DNA of 6,052 nucleotides, taken from the NCBI GenBank assembly GCA_964521305.1, contig CAZFQZ010000042.1, forward strand, positions 1-6,052, given 5' to 3'. A program made the translations under genes and the position numbers. Below are positions 1 to 4,403 of the stretch, piece by piece. The notes beneath the pieces were generated by a model. That model was not told the DNA's origin, ran no database searches, and worked only from the letters and a program-made list of their open reading frames with translations. The stretch's first letter is position 1, and each line of letters opens with the position of its first letter. The DNA comes from CAZBEJ01 sp964521305. GTDB lineage: Bacteria > Patescibacteriota > Microgenomatia > UBA1406 > GWC2-37-13.

Positions 1-1
1 A

Positions 2-757
2 AATCCGAAAGGCGATGTGAGATTCGAACACGTGAAGTTCGGCTACAGCCCGGACAAGATCCTCATGCACGACATGAATATCTATGTAAATCCCGGACAG
101 ATGGTTGCGATCGTGGGTCCAACCGGAGCCGGAAAAACGACTCTGGTCAATCTCTTGATGCGGTTTTACGAAGTCAACGACGGAAAGATTCTGGTCGACA
201 ACGTGGATATTACGAAGATGAAGCGCGGAGATTTAAGACGAATGTTCGGCATGGTGTTACAGGATACCTGGCTTTTCCACGGAACCTTGAGGGATAATAT
301 CGCCTATGGACGGGAACATGCGAGCGAGAAAGAAATCGTCGAAGCGTCAACCGCAGCATACGCGGACCACTTCATCAGGACATTGCCCGAAGGATACCAC
401 ACCGTTCTGAATGAGGACGCAACCAATATTTCGCAGGGACAAAAACAGCTGTTGACCATTGCCCGCGCATTCCTGGCCGACCCGGAAATCCTGATTTTGG
501 ACGAAGCGACCAGCAGCGTCGATACCAGAACGGAATTACTTATCCAGAATGCCATGAGCAGATTGATGAAAGGCAGAACCAGTTTTGTCATTGCCCACCG
601 TCTCTCCACCATCCGCGACGCCGACTTGATCCTCGTTATGAACCACGGCACCATTTTAGAAAAAGGAACGCACAAATCATTGCTCACCAAAAACGGCTTT
701 TATGCGGATCTCTACAACTCCCAATTCCGAGGTCACGCAAAGAGTGGTAATCCGTAA
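2..757 (+). CDS. ABC exporter ATP-binding subunit, 3' part only (5' end outside window)
   Basis: Nucleotide-binding domain of a type I (B-family) ABC exporter. The frame is open from the window edge, so the transmembrane domain is upstream and the GTG at 17 is internal. Counting from that GTG: aromatic A-loop in FGY (about 10), Walker A GPTGAGKT (34-41), Q-loop Gln 82, signature ISQGQ (138-142) instead of LSGGQ, Walker B ILILDE with catalytic Glu (158-163), D-loop SSVD, switch His in IAHRLS (194). A degenerate signature together with an intact Walker B Glu is the pattern of the TM288-like half of heterodimeric exporters, so a partner subunit with a canonical signature probably lies upstream. 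Such pumps sit in the cytoplasmic membrane and export drugs or lipids; the substrate cannot be read here. It ends in a short polar tail and is followed by a terminator-like inverted repeat. Confidence 0.95.
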   Translation, partial: NPKGDVRFEHVKFGYSPDKILMHDMNIYVNPGQMVAIVGPTGAGKTTLVNLLMRFYEVNDGKILVDNVDITKMKRGDLRRMFGMVLQDTWLFHGTLRDNIAYGREHASEKEIVEASTAAYADHFIRTLPEGYHTVLNEDATNISQGQKQLLTIARAFLADPEILILDEATSSVDTRTELLIQNAMSRLMKGRTSFVIAHRLSTIRDADLILVMNHGTILEKGTHKSLLTKNGFYADLYNSQFRGHAKSGNP

Positions 758-771
758 CGCCGCGAAACCAA

Positions 772-831
772 AAAAAACACTATCCTTTCCCAACACGTCT
801 ACCCATTTCGGTTAATCAGATAGTGTTTTTT
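772..831. terminator. Bidirectional terminator-like inverted repeat, long loop
   Basis: A perfect 13-bp inverted repeat, AAAAAACACTATC at 772-784 and its complement at 819-831, flanks a 34-nt loop. Read on either strand the stem ends in a run of Ts, so it can serve both the plus-strand ABC gene and the minus-strand RRM gene, whose stop codon is only 2 nt away. The loop is longer than in a typical intrinsic terminator and the stem has few G-C pairs, so efficiency is uncertain. Confidence 0.6.
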
Positions 832-833
832 AA

Positions 834-1154
834 TTAATAGCTTCTCCTGTCGAATCCTCCTCCTCTTCGGAATCCTCCACCTCCACCACCTCTTGGTCTT
901 TCTTCTCTTGGTTTTGCAACATTAACCACCATTTTTCGTCCTTCAATCTCTTTTTCGTTCATTTCGGTGACTGCTTTTCCTGCATCCGCTTCGTTGGCAA
1001 ATGTTACGAATCCGAATCCCTTTGATCTTCCGGTGTATTTATCGCTGATGACTACCGCCTCCGTAATTTCTCCCATAGGAGCAAACATCTCTTTCAACGA
1101 ATCGCTGGTCACCGACCACGGAAGATTTCCCACATATAATTTATTTTTATCCAT
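834..1154 (-). CDS. RRM-type RNA-binding protein with Gly/Arg-rich tail (RRM 1)
   Basis: A 106-residue single-RRM protein of the bacterial/cyanobacterial Rbp kind. RNP2 is LYVGNL (6-11) and RNP1 is KGFGFVTF (45-52), both with the aromatic residues that stack on RNA bases. The RRM fills residues 4-80, followed by a Gly/Arg tail (from about 86) ending RRSY. Such cytoplasmic proteins bind single-stranded RNA and are often cold-induced. The ATG is supported by a strong Shine-Dalgarno sequence, AAAAGGGGGTGA at 1162-1173, 7 nt upstream. The first five residues, MDKNK, and a 14-nt stretch over the start are identical to the RRM gene at 2718-3014, so the two are paralogues. An extended -10 promoter lies about 140 bp upstream, giving a leader of about 130 nt. 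RNA binding is secure; target RNAs are unknown. Confidence 0.95.
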   Translation of the reverse strand: MDKNKLYVGNLPWSVTSDSLKEMFAPMGEITEAVVISDKYTGRSKGFGFVTFANEADAGKAVTEMNEKEIEGRKMVVNVAKPREERPRGGGGGGFRRGGGFDRRSY

Positions 1155-1240
1155 TATCTATTCACCCCCTTTTGTTTGTATGGTAATTCAGTAAACATTA
1201 TTCTTAAAAATAGTAAATCGGAGTGAAATCGTTGAAGATA

Positions 1241-1265
1241 AAAAAATCGTCAGCTTGATATGACG
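1241..1265 (-). terminator. Possible attenuator hairpin in the RRM 1 leader
   Basis: On the minus strand CGTCA (1265-1261), an 8-nt loop and TGACG (1252-1248) form a 5-bp stem, followed by A and a run of seven Ts (1246-1240). This has the form of a short intrinsic terminator 20-45 nt after the predicted transcription start and well before the RRM start codon. The stem is short, so it may only pause polymerase. Confidence 0.35.
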
Positions 1266-1293
1266 CTCATTCAAACAAAATCAAACCATATCT

Positions 1294-1302
1294 AGTATAC
1301 CA
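1294..1302 (-). promoter_or_regulatory. Extended -10 promoter of RRM 1
   Basis: The minus strand reads TGGTATACT, that is TGn followed by the -10 hexamer TATACT. No convincing -35 box is seen at 17 nt, as expected for extended -10 promoters. The start would be near 1287. The wider string TATGGTATA is the same in front of the paralogous RRM gene (3110-3118). Confidence 0.55.
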
Positions 1303-1350
1303 TACAACGTACGAAATATTCCATTAGATAAAAAATTAGCTTTCCTAACC

Positions 1351-1389
1351 TGTTGCGTTGCTTAGCCTGTTTTTCCATGGAACGCAACA
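1351..1389. repeat. 9-bp perfect inverted repeat between divergent genes
   Basis: TGTTGCGTT (1351-1359) is mirrored exactly by AACGCAACA (1381-1389) around a 21-nt centre. No T-run follows on the plus strand; on the minus strand a weak TTAG/CTAA stem and six Ts lie further on. It sits between the divergent promoters of RRM 1 and the zinc-ribbon gene, so it could be a regulator site or an RNA hairpin. Confidence 0.45.
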
Positions 1390-1481
1390 CGAAAAATCTT
1401 ATAAAATACCTGATGATATCGTCATTTTATTATTTTTCCAGGATAAAATGAGATATTTGGAGCACTATAAAGGAGTATACA

Positions 1482-1538
1482 TTGATACATTGCGAGTGTG
1501 GGTTTTCTAGGCAAAAAGATGATATAATCAGCCAATGA
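1482..1538 (+). CDS. Possible 18-codon leader ORF, coupled to the zinc-ribbon gene
   Basis: A TTG codon at 1482 lies 6 nt after a clean Shine-Dalgarno sequence (AAAGGAG, 1469-1475) and opens an 18-codon frame encoding (M)IHCECGFSRQKDDIISQ. Its TGA overlaps the ATG of the next gene as ATGA, the classic arrangement for translational coupling. The peptide has a CxCG motif. TTG starts and chance short frames are common, and a promoter -10 box lies inside the frame (1523-1528), so this may be coincidence or one of two alternative expression modes for the downstream gene. Confidence 0.3.
   Translation: MIHCECGFSRQKDDIISQ
1520..1528 (+). promoter_or_regulatory. Extended -10 promoter, leaderless start for zinc-ribbon gene
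   Basis: The sequence reads TGATATAAT: TGn plus a consensus -10. The hexamer ends 6 nt before the ATG at 1535, so transcription should begin at or next to the A of the start codon. No -35 box is seen at 17 nt. Confidence 0.6.
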
Positions 1539-1939
1539 GAAATTTTAGTAGAGACAATAACTCACGAAGAGGATATCGTAGTGGTTTCGGTAGAGATACC
1601 AAACAAATGTTTAACGTAGTTTGCAGTAATTGCGGCAAAGACTGCAGGGTGCCGTTTAAACCTATCGGTGATAAACCCATATACTGCGATGATTGTTTTA
1701 AAAAAATGGGGAATAGAGGAAATAGAAGATCTTTCGAAAAACCGCGATTTGGAGAAAGAAAACAACAATATGACCAGTATAAAACTCAATTTGAAACGCT
1801 TAATGCCAAACTTGACAAGATACTGAATTTACTAAATCCAAAACCTATTTCAGAGTCCTATACACCGGTTAAAATCGCGGCAGATATACCCAAGATAGAA
1901 AAAACCCACAAGAAGAAAGATTCGGAAGAAAAACAATAA
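1535..1939 (+). CDS. CxxC-x17-CxxC zinc-ribbon protein with RG-rich N-terminus
   Basis: A 134-residue protein. Residues 1-20 are Arg/Gly/Asn-rich like an RNA-binding tail. Cys30-x2-Cys33, exactly 17 residues, then Cys51-x2-Cys54 forms the zinc-binding knuckle pair typical of the CxxC-x17-CxxC proteins abundant in CPR genomes; the intervening VPFKP...KPIYC pattern fits that family. Residues about 79-102 (hydrophobic heptads with LNAKLDKILNLL) look like a coiled coil, suggesting oligomerisation. The C-terminal 25 residues are highly charged. The molecular function of the family is not established; a nucleic-acid role is inferred from the tail and the neighbouring RRM genes. The ATG has no adjacent Shine-Dalgarno sequence. 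The gene faces the minus-strand RRM gene with only 5 nt between the two stop codons. Confidence 0.9.
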   Translation: MRNFSRDNNSRRGYRSGFGRDTKQMFNVVCSNCGKDCRVPFKPIGDKPIYCDDCFKKMGNRGNRRSFEKPRFGERKQQYDQYKTQFETLNAKLDKILNLLNPKPISESYTPVKIAADIPKIEKTHKKKDSEEKQ

Positions 1940-1944
1940 TCTTT

Positions 1945-2229
1945 TTAATAACGCCTGCCGTAATATTGCTTTCTTTCCTGATCTAGGAAATGAACATGGA
2001 CAACGTGAATTCGGCTATTGCCCAAAAGTGAATTATTTAACTTACTAATTGCTGTCTGCACTTCTTTCTCGCTGGACATGATGACATATCCGTATCCTGA
2101 GTGTTTATTCGGATTTATTCCTTGAACGATAGTTGCAGATACTACTTTACCTATCTGAGAAAAATGGTCGAAAAGTTGTTTTTCGGTTGTCGTCGAAGAA
2201 ATCTTTCCAATATATATTTTGTTGGACAT
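1945..2229 (-). CDS. Divergent RRM RNA-binding protein (RRM 2)
   Basis: A 94-residue single-RRM protein. RNP2 is IYIGKI (5-10). RNP1 reads SGYGYVIM (44-51): the aromatic RNA-stacking positions are Tyr, but the usual first Lys/Arg is Ser and the last Phe is Met. The alpha-1 region and the ISKLNN helix match the fold. It is clearly more distant from the other two RRM proteins than they are from each other, and lacks a Gly-rich tail, yet also ends in an Arg-Arg-Tyr motif (YYGRRY). The central loop is longer (GINPNKH). No Shine-Dalgarno sequence is seen; a TATAAA box ends 6 nt before the ATG, predicting a leaderless transcript. Cytoplasmic RNA binding is likely, with altered specificity or affinity. 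Confidence 0.9.
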   Translation of the reverse strand: MSNKIYIGKISSTTTEKQLFDHFSQIGKVVSATIVQGINPNKHSGYGYVIMSSEKEVQTAISKLNNSLLGNSRIHVVHVHFLDQERKQYYGRRY

Positions 2230-2235
2230 AGTTTT

Positions 2236-2241
2236 TTTATA
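2236..2241 (-). promoter_or_regulatory. -10 box close to RRM 2 start (leaderless candidate)
   Basis: The minus strand reads TATAAA followed by AAAACT and the ATG, placing the likely start at the initiation codon. No TGn extension or good -35 is seen, and the region is AT-rich, so chance is possible. Confidence 0.4.
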
Positions 2242-2274
2242 ATTAATAGATACTGATAGATAAAGGAAACCACT

Positions 2275-2290
2275 CTTCTTTTTTAAGAAG
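2275..2290. repeat. Small hairpin downstream of the basic peptide gene
   Basis: CTTCTT (2275-2280) and AAGAAG (2285-2290) form a 6-bp inverted repeat with a 4-nt loop. On the minus strand it follows the small basic gene but lacks an immediate T-run, so it is at best a weak terminator or an mRNA-end structure. Confidence 0.3.
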
Positions 2291-2332
2291 AACTATTTTC
2301 AATCTAGCTACCAATTCATCATCGATTCTGAT

Positions 2333-2440
2333 TTACTTTCTTCCTTTTCTTCTCCTGATATGTCTTCTTACGGCGCCATGCATCTTTTTTTTCAATAAAG
2401 ATTTGGTTTTTCGCCTTGCGTCTTTTTTTTGTTTAACCAT
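2333..2440 (-). CDS. Very basic 35-residue protein, function unknown
   Basis: A short frame starting MVKQKKDARRKTKS and continuing through LLKKKMHGAVRRHIRRRKGRK to a TAA. About half the residues are Lys or Arg and none is acidic apart from Asp7. Composition and size fit a small ribosomal or RNA-binding protein (compare the small basic bS21, bTHX and AURKAIP1/COX24-type proteins), but I cannot align it securely to any of them. Its ATG lies 13 nt after the stop of the zinc-protein gene on the same strand, so it is probably in that operon; a TGTTATAAA extended -10 also ends 4 nt before the ATG. No Shine-Dalgarno sequence is visible. Reading past the stop, the same frame stays open for 29 more codons. 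The coherent, highly charged peptide and its operonic position argue that it is real. Confidence 0.6.
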   Translation of the reverse strand: MVKQKKDARRKTKSLLKKKMHGAVRRHIRRRKGRK

Positions 2441-2444
2441 ATTT

Positions 2445-2453
2445 TTTATAACA
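2445..2453 (-). promoter_or_regulatory. Extended -10 box before the small basic gene
   Basis: The minus strand reads TGTTATAAA, a TGn plus -10 element ending 4 nt before the ATG at 2440. It would give a leaderless or nearly leaderless transcript. AT-richness limits certainty. Confidence 0.35.
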
Positions 2454-2705
2454 TTATTGTTTTATCTTAGCTGAATTCCTTAATTTATTTCTTTGTTTTG
2501 CTCTTTCCTCACTCCGTTGTTTCATCAGAATATTCTTATCCCTTTGTTTTTTATTATCATTGTCGACTATTTTTTGACATACGGGATCCGGACAGGTCGT
2601 ATCGATATTGGTCACAATAGAATTACCGACACGCTCTTCCCATTCACGCAAAATTACGCGTTCTTTACCACATCGTATACATATATTCTTAAAAGAGCCA
2701 TTCAT
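2454..2705 (-). CDS. Small zinc-binding protein with CxxC and CPDPxC motifs
   Basis: An 83-residue protein. Cys9-x2-Cys12 (CIRCGKERV) and Cys38/Cys43 (CPDPVCQKIV) form a four-cysteine zinc site around a predicted beta region containing REWEERVGNSIVT. The pattern resembles small zinc proteins recurrent in Microgenomates-type CPR genomes; their function is not known to me. Residues 48-83 are a highly charged Lys/Arg/Glu/Gln helix, probably nucleic-acid or ribosome binding. The ATG is 12 nt after the stop of the upstream RRM gene (2718-3014), so the two are probably co-transcribed. There is no clear Shine-Dalgarno sequence, so reinitiation from the upstream gene is plausible. A second in-phase function is not seen. 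Confidence 0.85.
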   Translation of the reverse strand: MNGSFKNICIRCGKERVILREWEERVGNSIVTNIDTTCPDPVCQKIVDNDNKKQRDKNILMKQRSEERAKQRNKLRNSAKIKQ

Positions 2706-2717
2706 ATTCTACTTGTA

Positions 2718-3014
2718 TTAATAATGCCTTCTGTCATCTCGTCTATAACCACTTCCGCCTCTTTCTTCCCGAGGTTTTGCAATATTAACGACAATTGTTC
2801 GTCCTTCAACTTCCTTGCCATTCATTTCAAGCGCTTTTTGCGCACTTTCTTCATTTGCAAACGTAACAAACCCGAATCCTTTTGATCTGCCTGAATCTCG
2901 GTCAATGATAATGATTGCTTCGGCAATTTCTCCGTATTGAGAAAATAGTTCTTTTAATGAACTCTCATTAATGGACCAAGGCAAACTTCCAACAAATATT
3001 TTATTTTTATCCAT
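2718..3014 (-). CDS. RRM-type RNA-binding protein (RRM 3)
   Basis: A 98-residue single-RRM protein, paralogue of the one at 834-1154. RNP2 is IFVGSL (6-11) and RNP1 KGFGFVTF (45-52) is identical to that of RRM 1. The tail is shorter and less Gly-rich, with Arg/Asp residues, and ends RRHY. The start is taken as the ATG at 3014 because a near-perfect Shine-Dalgarno sequence (AAAGGAGGTG, 3021-3030) sits upstream at correct spacing; an in-frame GTG at 3021-3023 lies inside that site and is not used. A predicted promoter gives a leader of about 90 nt. It heads a minus-strand operon with the CPDPxC zinc protein and the small basic gene. Expected role: binding single-stranded RNA in the cytoplasm, perhaps in response to cold; targets unknown. 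Confidence 0.95.
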   Translation of the reverse strand: MDKNKIFVGSLPWSINESSLKELFSQYGEIAEAIIIIDRDSGRSKGFGFVTFANEESAQKALEMNGKEVEGRTIVVNIAKPREERGGSGYRRDDRRHY

Positions 3015-3109
3015 GTGTAACACCTCCTTTCAAAGTTTATTTGGTTATGAAGTATTTAAGAGCTTTTATTTATTAATACGAAGTTAAATAATTCTCGCCA
3101 ATATTTTTT

Positions 3110-3118
3110 ATTATACCA
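3110..3118 (-). promoter_or_regulatory. Extended -10 promoter of the RRM 3 operon
   Basis: The minus strand reads TGGTATAAT, TGn plus a consensus -10; transcription would start near 3103. The flanking TATGGTATA string matches the RRM 1 promoter. A palindrome (3139-3153) lies just upstream, around position -43. Confidence 0.6.
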
Positions 3119-3138
3119 TAATTGAGCTGCTTTGGATT

Positions 3139-3153
3139 GGATATTGTATATCC
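3139..3153. promoter_or_regulatory. Palindrome upstream of RRM 3 promoter, operator candidate
   Basis: GGATAT-TGT-ATATCC is a perfect 6-bp inverted repeat with a 3-nt centre. Its centre is about 43 nt upstream of the predicted start, a usual place for an activator or repressor dimer. No matching regulator is identified. Confidence 0.4.
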
Positions 3154-3409
3154 TAAAACCGGCGATACCAAGTCGAAACGGAAAATCAAACCTACTGCCA
3201 TCTCGCGTATTCCGCATCGATCGGATACCGGAAATCAGGCAGGTTTAATTTACAAGGTTTTACCCCGAAGTAAAACTTCGAGGAATTCTTTTGATTAAAT
3301 CATTTATATATGCAGTATATCAGAGCAATTCCCTGTCATACATCCGGTGATTTTATGGGAATACCGCCCATCCCATATGGTTGACCGTGAAACTTTCATA
3401 GATAGAAAT
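3154..3409. other. Non-coding stretch between divergent genes
   Basis: No convincing reading frame or tRNA is seen here. It holds an imperfect inverted repeat (AAACCT near 3189 against AGGTTT near 3241), two near-copies of CGGAAA(A)TC, and the overlapping hairpins at 3257-3280. It separates the RRM 3 promoter from the YdeI-like gene promoter. Confidence 0.4.
3257..3280. repeat. Two overlapping, mutually exclusive hairpins
   Basis: GTTTTAC (3257-3263) pairs with GTAAAAC (3270-3276) around CCCGAA. Alternatively CGAAGT (3266-3271) pairs with ACTTCG (3275-3280) around AAA. The two stems share bases, so only one can form at a time. No immediate T-run follows on the plus strand; no transcript is evident. 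Confidence 0.4.
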
Positions 3410-3418
3410 TGATATACT
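3410..3418 (+). promoter_or_regulatory. Extended -10 promoter, leaderless start for YdeI-like gene
   Basis: TGATATACT is TGn plus a good -10 hexamer that ends 7 nt before the ATG at 3426, so the mRNA should begin at or beside the start codon. A TTGACC at 3381 is too far away (26 nt) to be its -35. Confidence 0.6.
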
Positions 3419-3425
3419 ATATATT

Positions 3426-4022
3426 ATGGAAACAGGCGGAAAGAATTCCGAAGTTGATGCTTTTTTACGGAATGCGAATAAATGGCGGGAAGAGTATCGG
3501 AAATTGAGATCAATTGTCCTTGACTGCGGTCTGGTCGAGGATTACAAGTGGATGCATCCCTGCTACACGCTTCAGGGGAAAAATATCGTGTTGATCCACG
3601 GATTCAAGGAATATTGCGCACTTCTGTTTTTCAAAGGCGTTTTGCTGAAAGACCCTGGAAACATCCTTATTCAGCAAACCGGGAATGTGCAGGCGGGACG
3701 CCAGATCCGGTTTACCGATGTCCGGGAAATCGCCGGGATGGCGCCGGTCCTGAAAGCGTATATCAAAGAGGCAATTGAGGTAGAAAAAGCCGGTCTGAAA
3801 ATAAAGCACAGGAAAACGTCGGATTATCCCGTACCCGAGGAATTCAGGCAAAAACTGGATGAGATCCCCGATCTGAAAACCGCATTCAAAACATTGACGC
3901 CGGGCCGGCAACGGGCATATCTCTTTTACTTTTCCCGACCCAAGCAATCAAAAACAAGGGAGTTACGAATCTCAAAATACCTGCAAAAAATTCTCGACGG
4001 CAAGGGATTAAACGATCAATAG
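3426..4022 (+). CDS. YdeI/OmdA-type protein with DUF1801 domain
   Basis: A 198-residue protein matching the layout and size of Bacillus YdeI-like proteins. Residues about 20-115 form the DUF1801 fold, with the conserved WMHPCYTLQGKNIV stretch (42-55), the FKEYCALLFFKG core (60-71) and a following QIRFTDVREI segment. Residues about 135-192 form the OmdA (bacteriocin-protection) helical domain, with PVPEEF, LTPGRQRAYLFYFS and the basic SKTRELRISKYLQKIL helix. The biochemical role is not firmly known; members have been named for bacteriocin or OmpD association, and no catalytic residues can be assigned. It is probably cytoplasmic, with no signal peptide or membrane span. It stands alone, transcribed from its own extended -10, and has no Shine-Dalgarno sequence. 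By eye its base composition is richer in G+C than the RRM cluster, which may reflect separate acquisition. Confidence 0.85.
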   Translation: METGGKNSEVDAFLRNANKWREEYRKLRSIVLDCGLVEDYKWMHPCYTLQGKNIVLIHGFKEYCALLFFKGVLLKDPGNILIQQTGNVQAGRQIRFTDVREIAGMAPVLKAYIKEAIEVEKAGLKIKHRKTSDYPVPEEFRQKLDEIPDLKTAFKTLTPGRQRAYLFYFSRPKQSKTRELRISKYLQKILDGKGLNDQ

Positions 4023-4385
4023 ATTCCCTTCTCCGCAATGAATGAGTCAGATGAATACCGGACTGTCCTGATAGCGTTCCTGCCCCATAACATACCGACT
4101 CCGGGTGCATTGAAGTCCATTATTTTAACCAATGTGACGAACATAAAGAGCCGAGAAAACGGTAAGTAAAGTCATTGTTGCCGCTAATCCGTTACTGCCC
4201 ATGATAAACTTGTCTCTGGTAAAAAAACCGTGAAGTGGGAAACCGCCTTGAACAAAAAACAGGATTGCCAGGAAACCGAAAGACAGGCCCGCAGTCTGGT
4301 TTAGTTCAACCTGTCACGTTGATTGGATTGCCAGGACAAACAACATAATGGGATTTCCGGGCTGGCAGAGCGGGCCAAATAACCC
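4016..4385 (-). pseudogene. Decayed fragment resembling NuoN/ND2-type proton-pump subunit C-terminus
   Basis: With no start codon, a minus-strand frame from 4313 to 4128 encodes a hydrophobic stretch with LSFGFLAILFFVQGGFPLHG, then FFTRDKFI and LLTVFSALYVRHIG, before a TAA (4127-4125). The GG-P-GFF pattern followed by a Leu/Ser/Tyr/Arg helix matches the late transmembrane helices of NuoN/NdhB/ND2 and related antiporter-like subunits. Upstream the same frame continues to 4385 through one TGA (4316-4314). Downstream, a shift of frame near 4135-4125 gives LVKIMDFNAPGVG, matching the 'YLRVVKIM' that follows this helix in NuoN; that frame ends at 4016, overlapping the YdeI-like stop. An internal stop, a frameshift and the lack of an N-terminus argue for a pseudogene. 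The family match is by memory of motifs, so another multi-span family is possible. Confidence 0.5.
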
Positions 4386-4403
4386 GATAGGTTAAGTTAT
4401 TTG
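4376..4403. repeat. Inverted repeat spanning the obg stop codon
   Basis: CAAATAAC (4376-4383) is mirrored by GTTATTTG (4396-4403) around a 12-nt loop; the second arm contains the obg TAA. On the minus strand no T-run follows. It may form an mRNA 3'-end hairpin, but the AT-rich stem is weak. Confidence 0.35.

Noticed and set aside
2333..2440. Assignment of the basic 35-mer to bS21 or COX24/AURKAIP1
   Set aside because: Composition is similar but I could not align characteristic residues; left as unknown.
3015..3023. In-frame GTG start for RRM 3 three codons upstream
   Set aside because: The GTG is part of the Shine-Dalgarno sequence; the ATG at 3014 has ideal spacing and matches the paralogue's N-terminus.
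3510..4110. Minus-strand frames antisense to the YdeI-like gene
   Set aside because: Composition and overlap mark them as shadows of the plus-strand gene, which has a recognisable family pattern.
4314..4316. In-frame TGA in the NuoN-like fragment as a recoded sense codon
   Set aside because: TGA is the real stop of at least two genes here (5366 and 5601), and the fragment also has a frameshift and another stop, so decay is the simpler reading.
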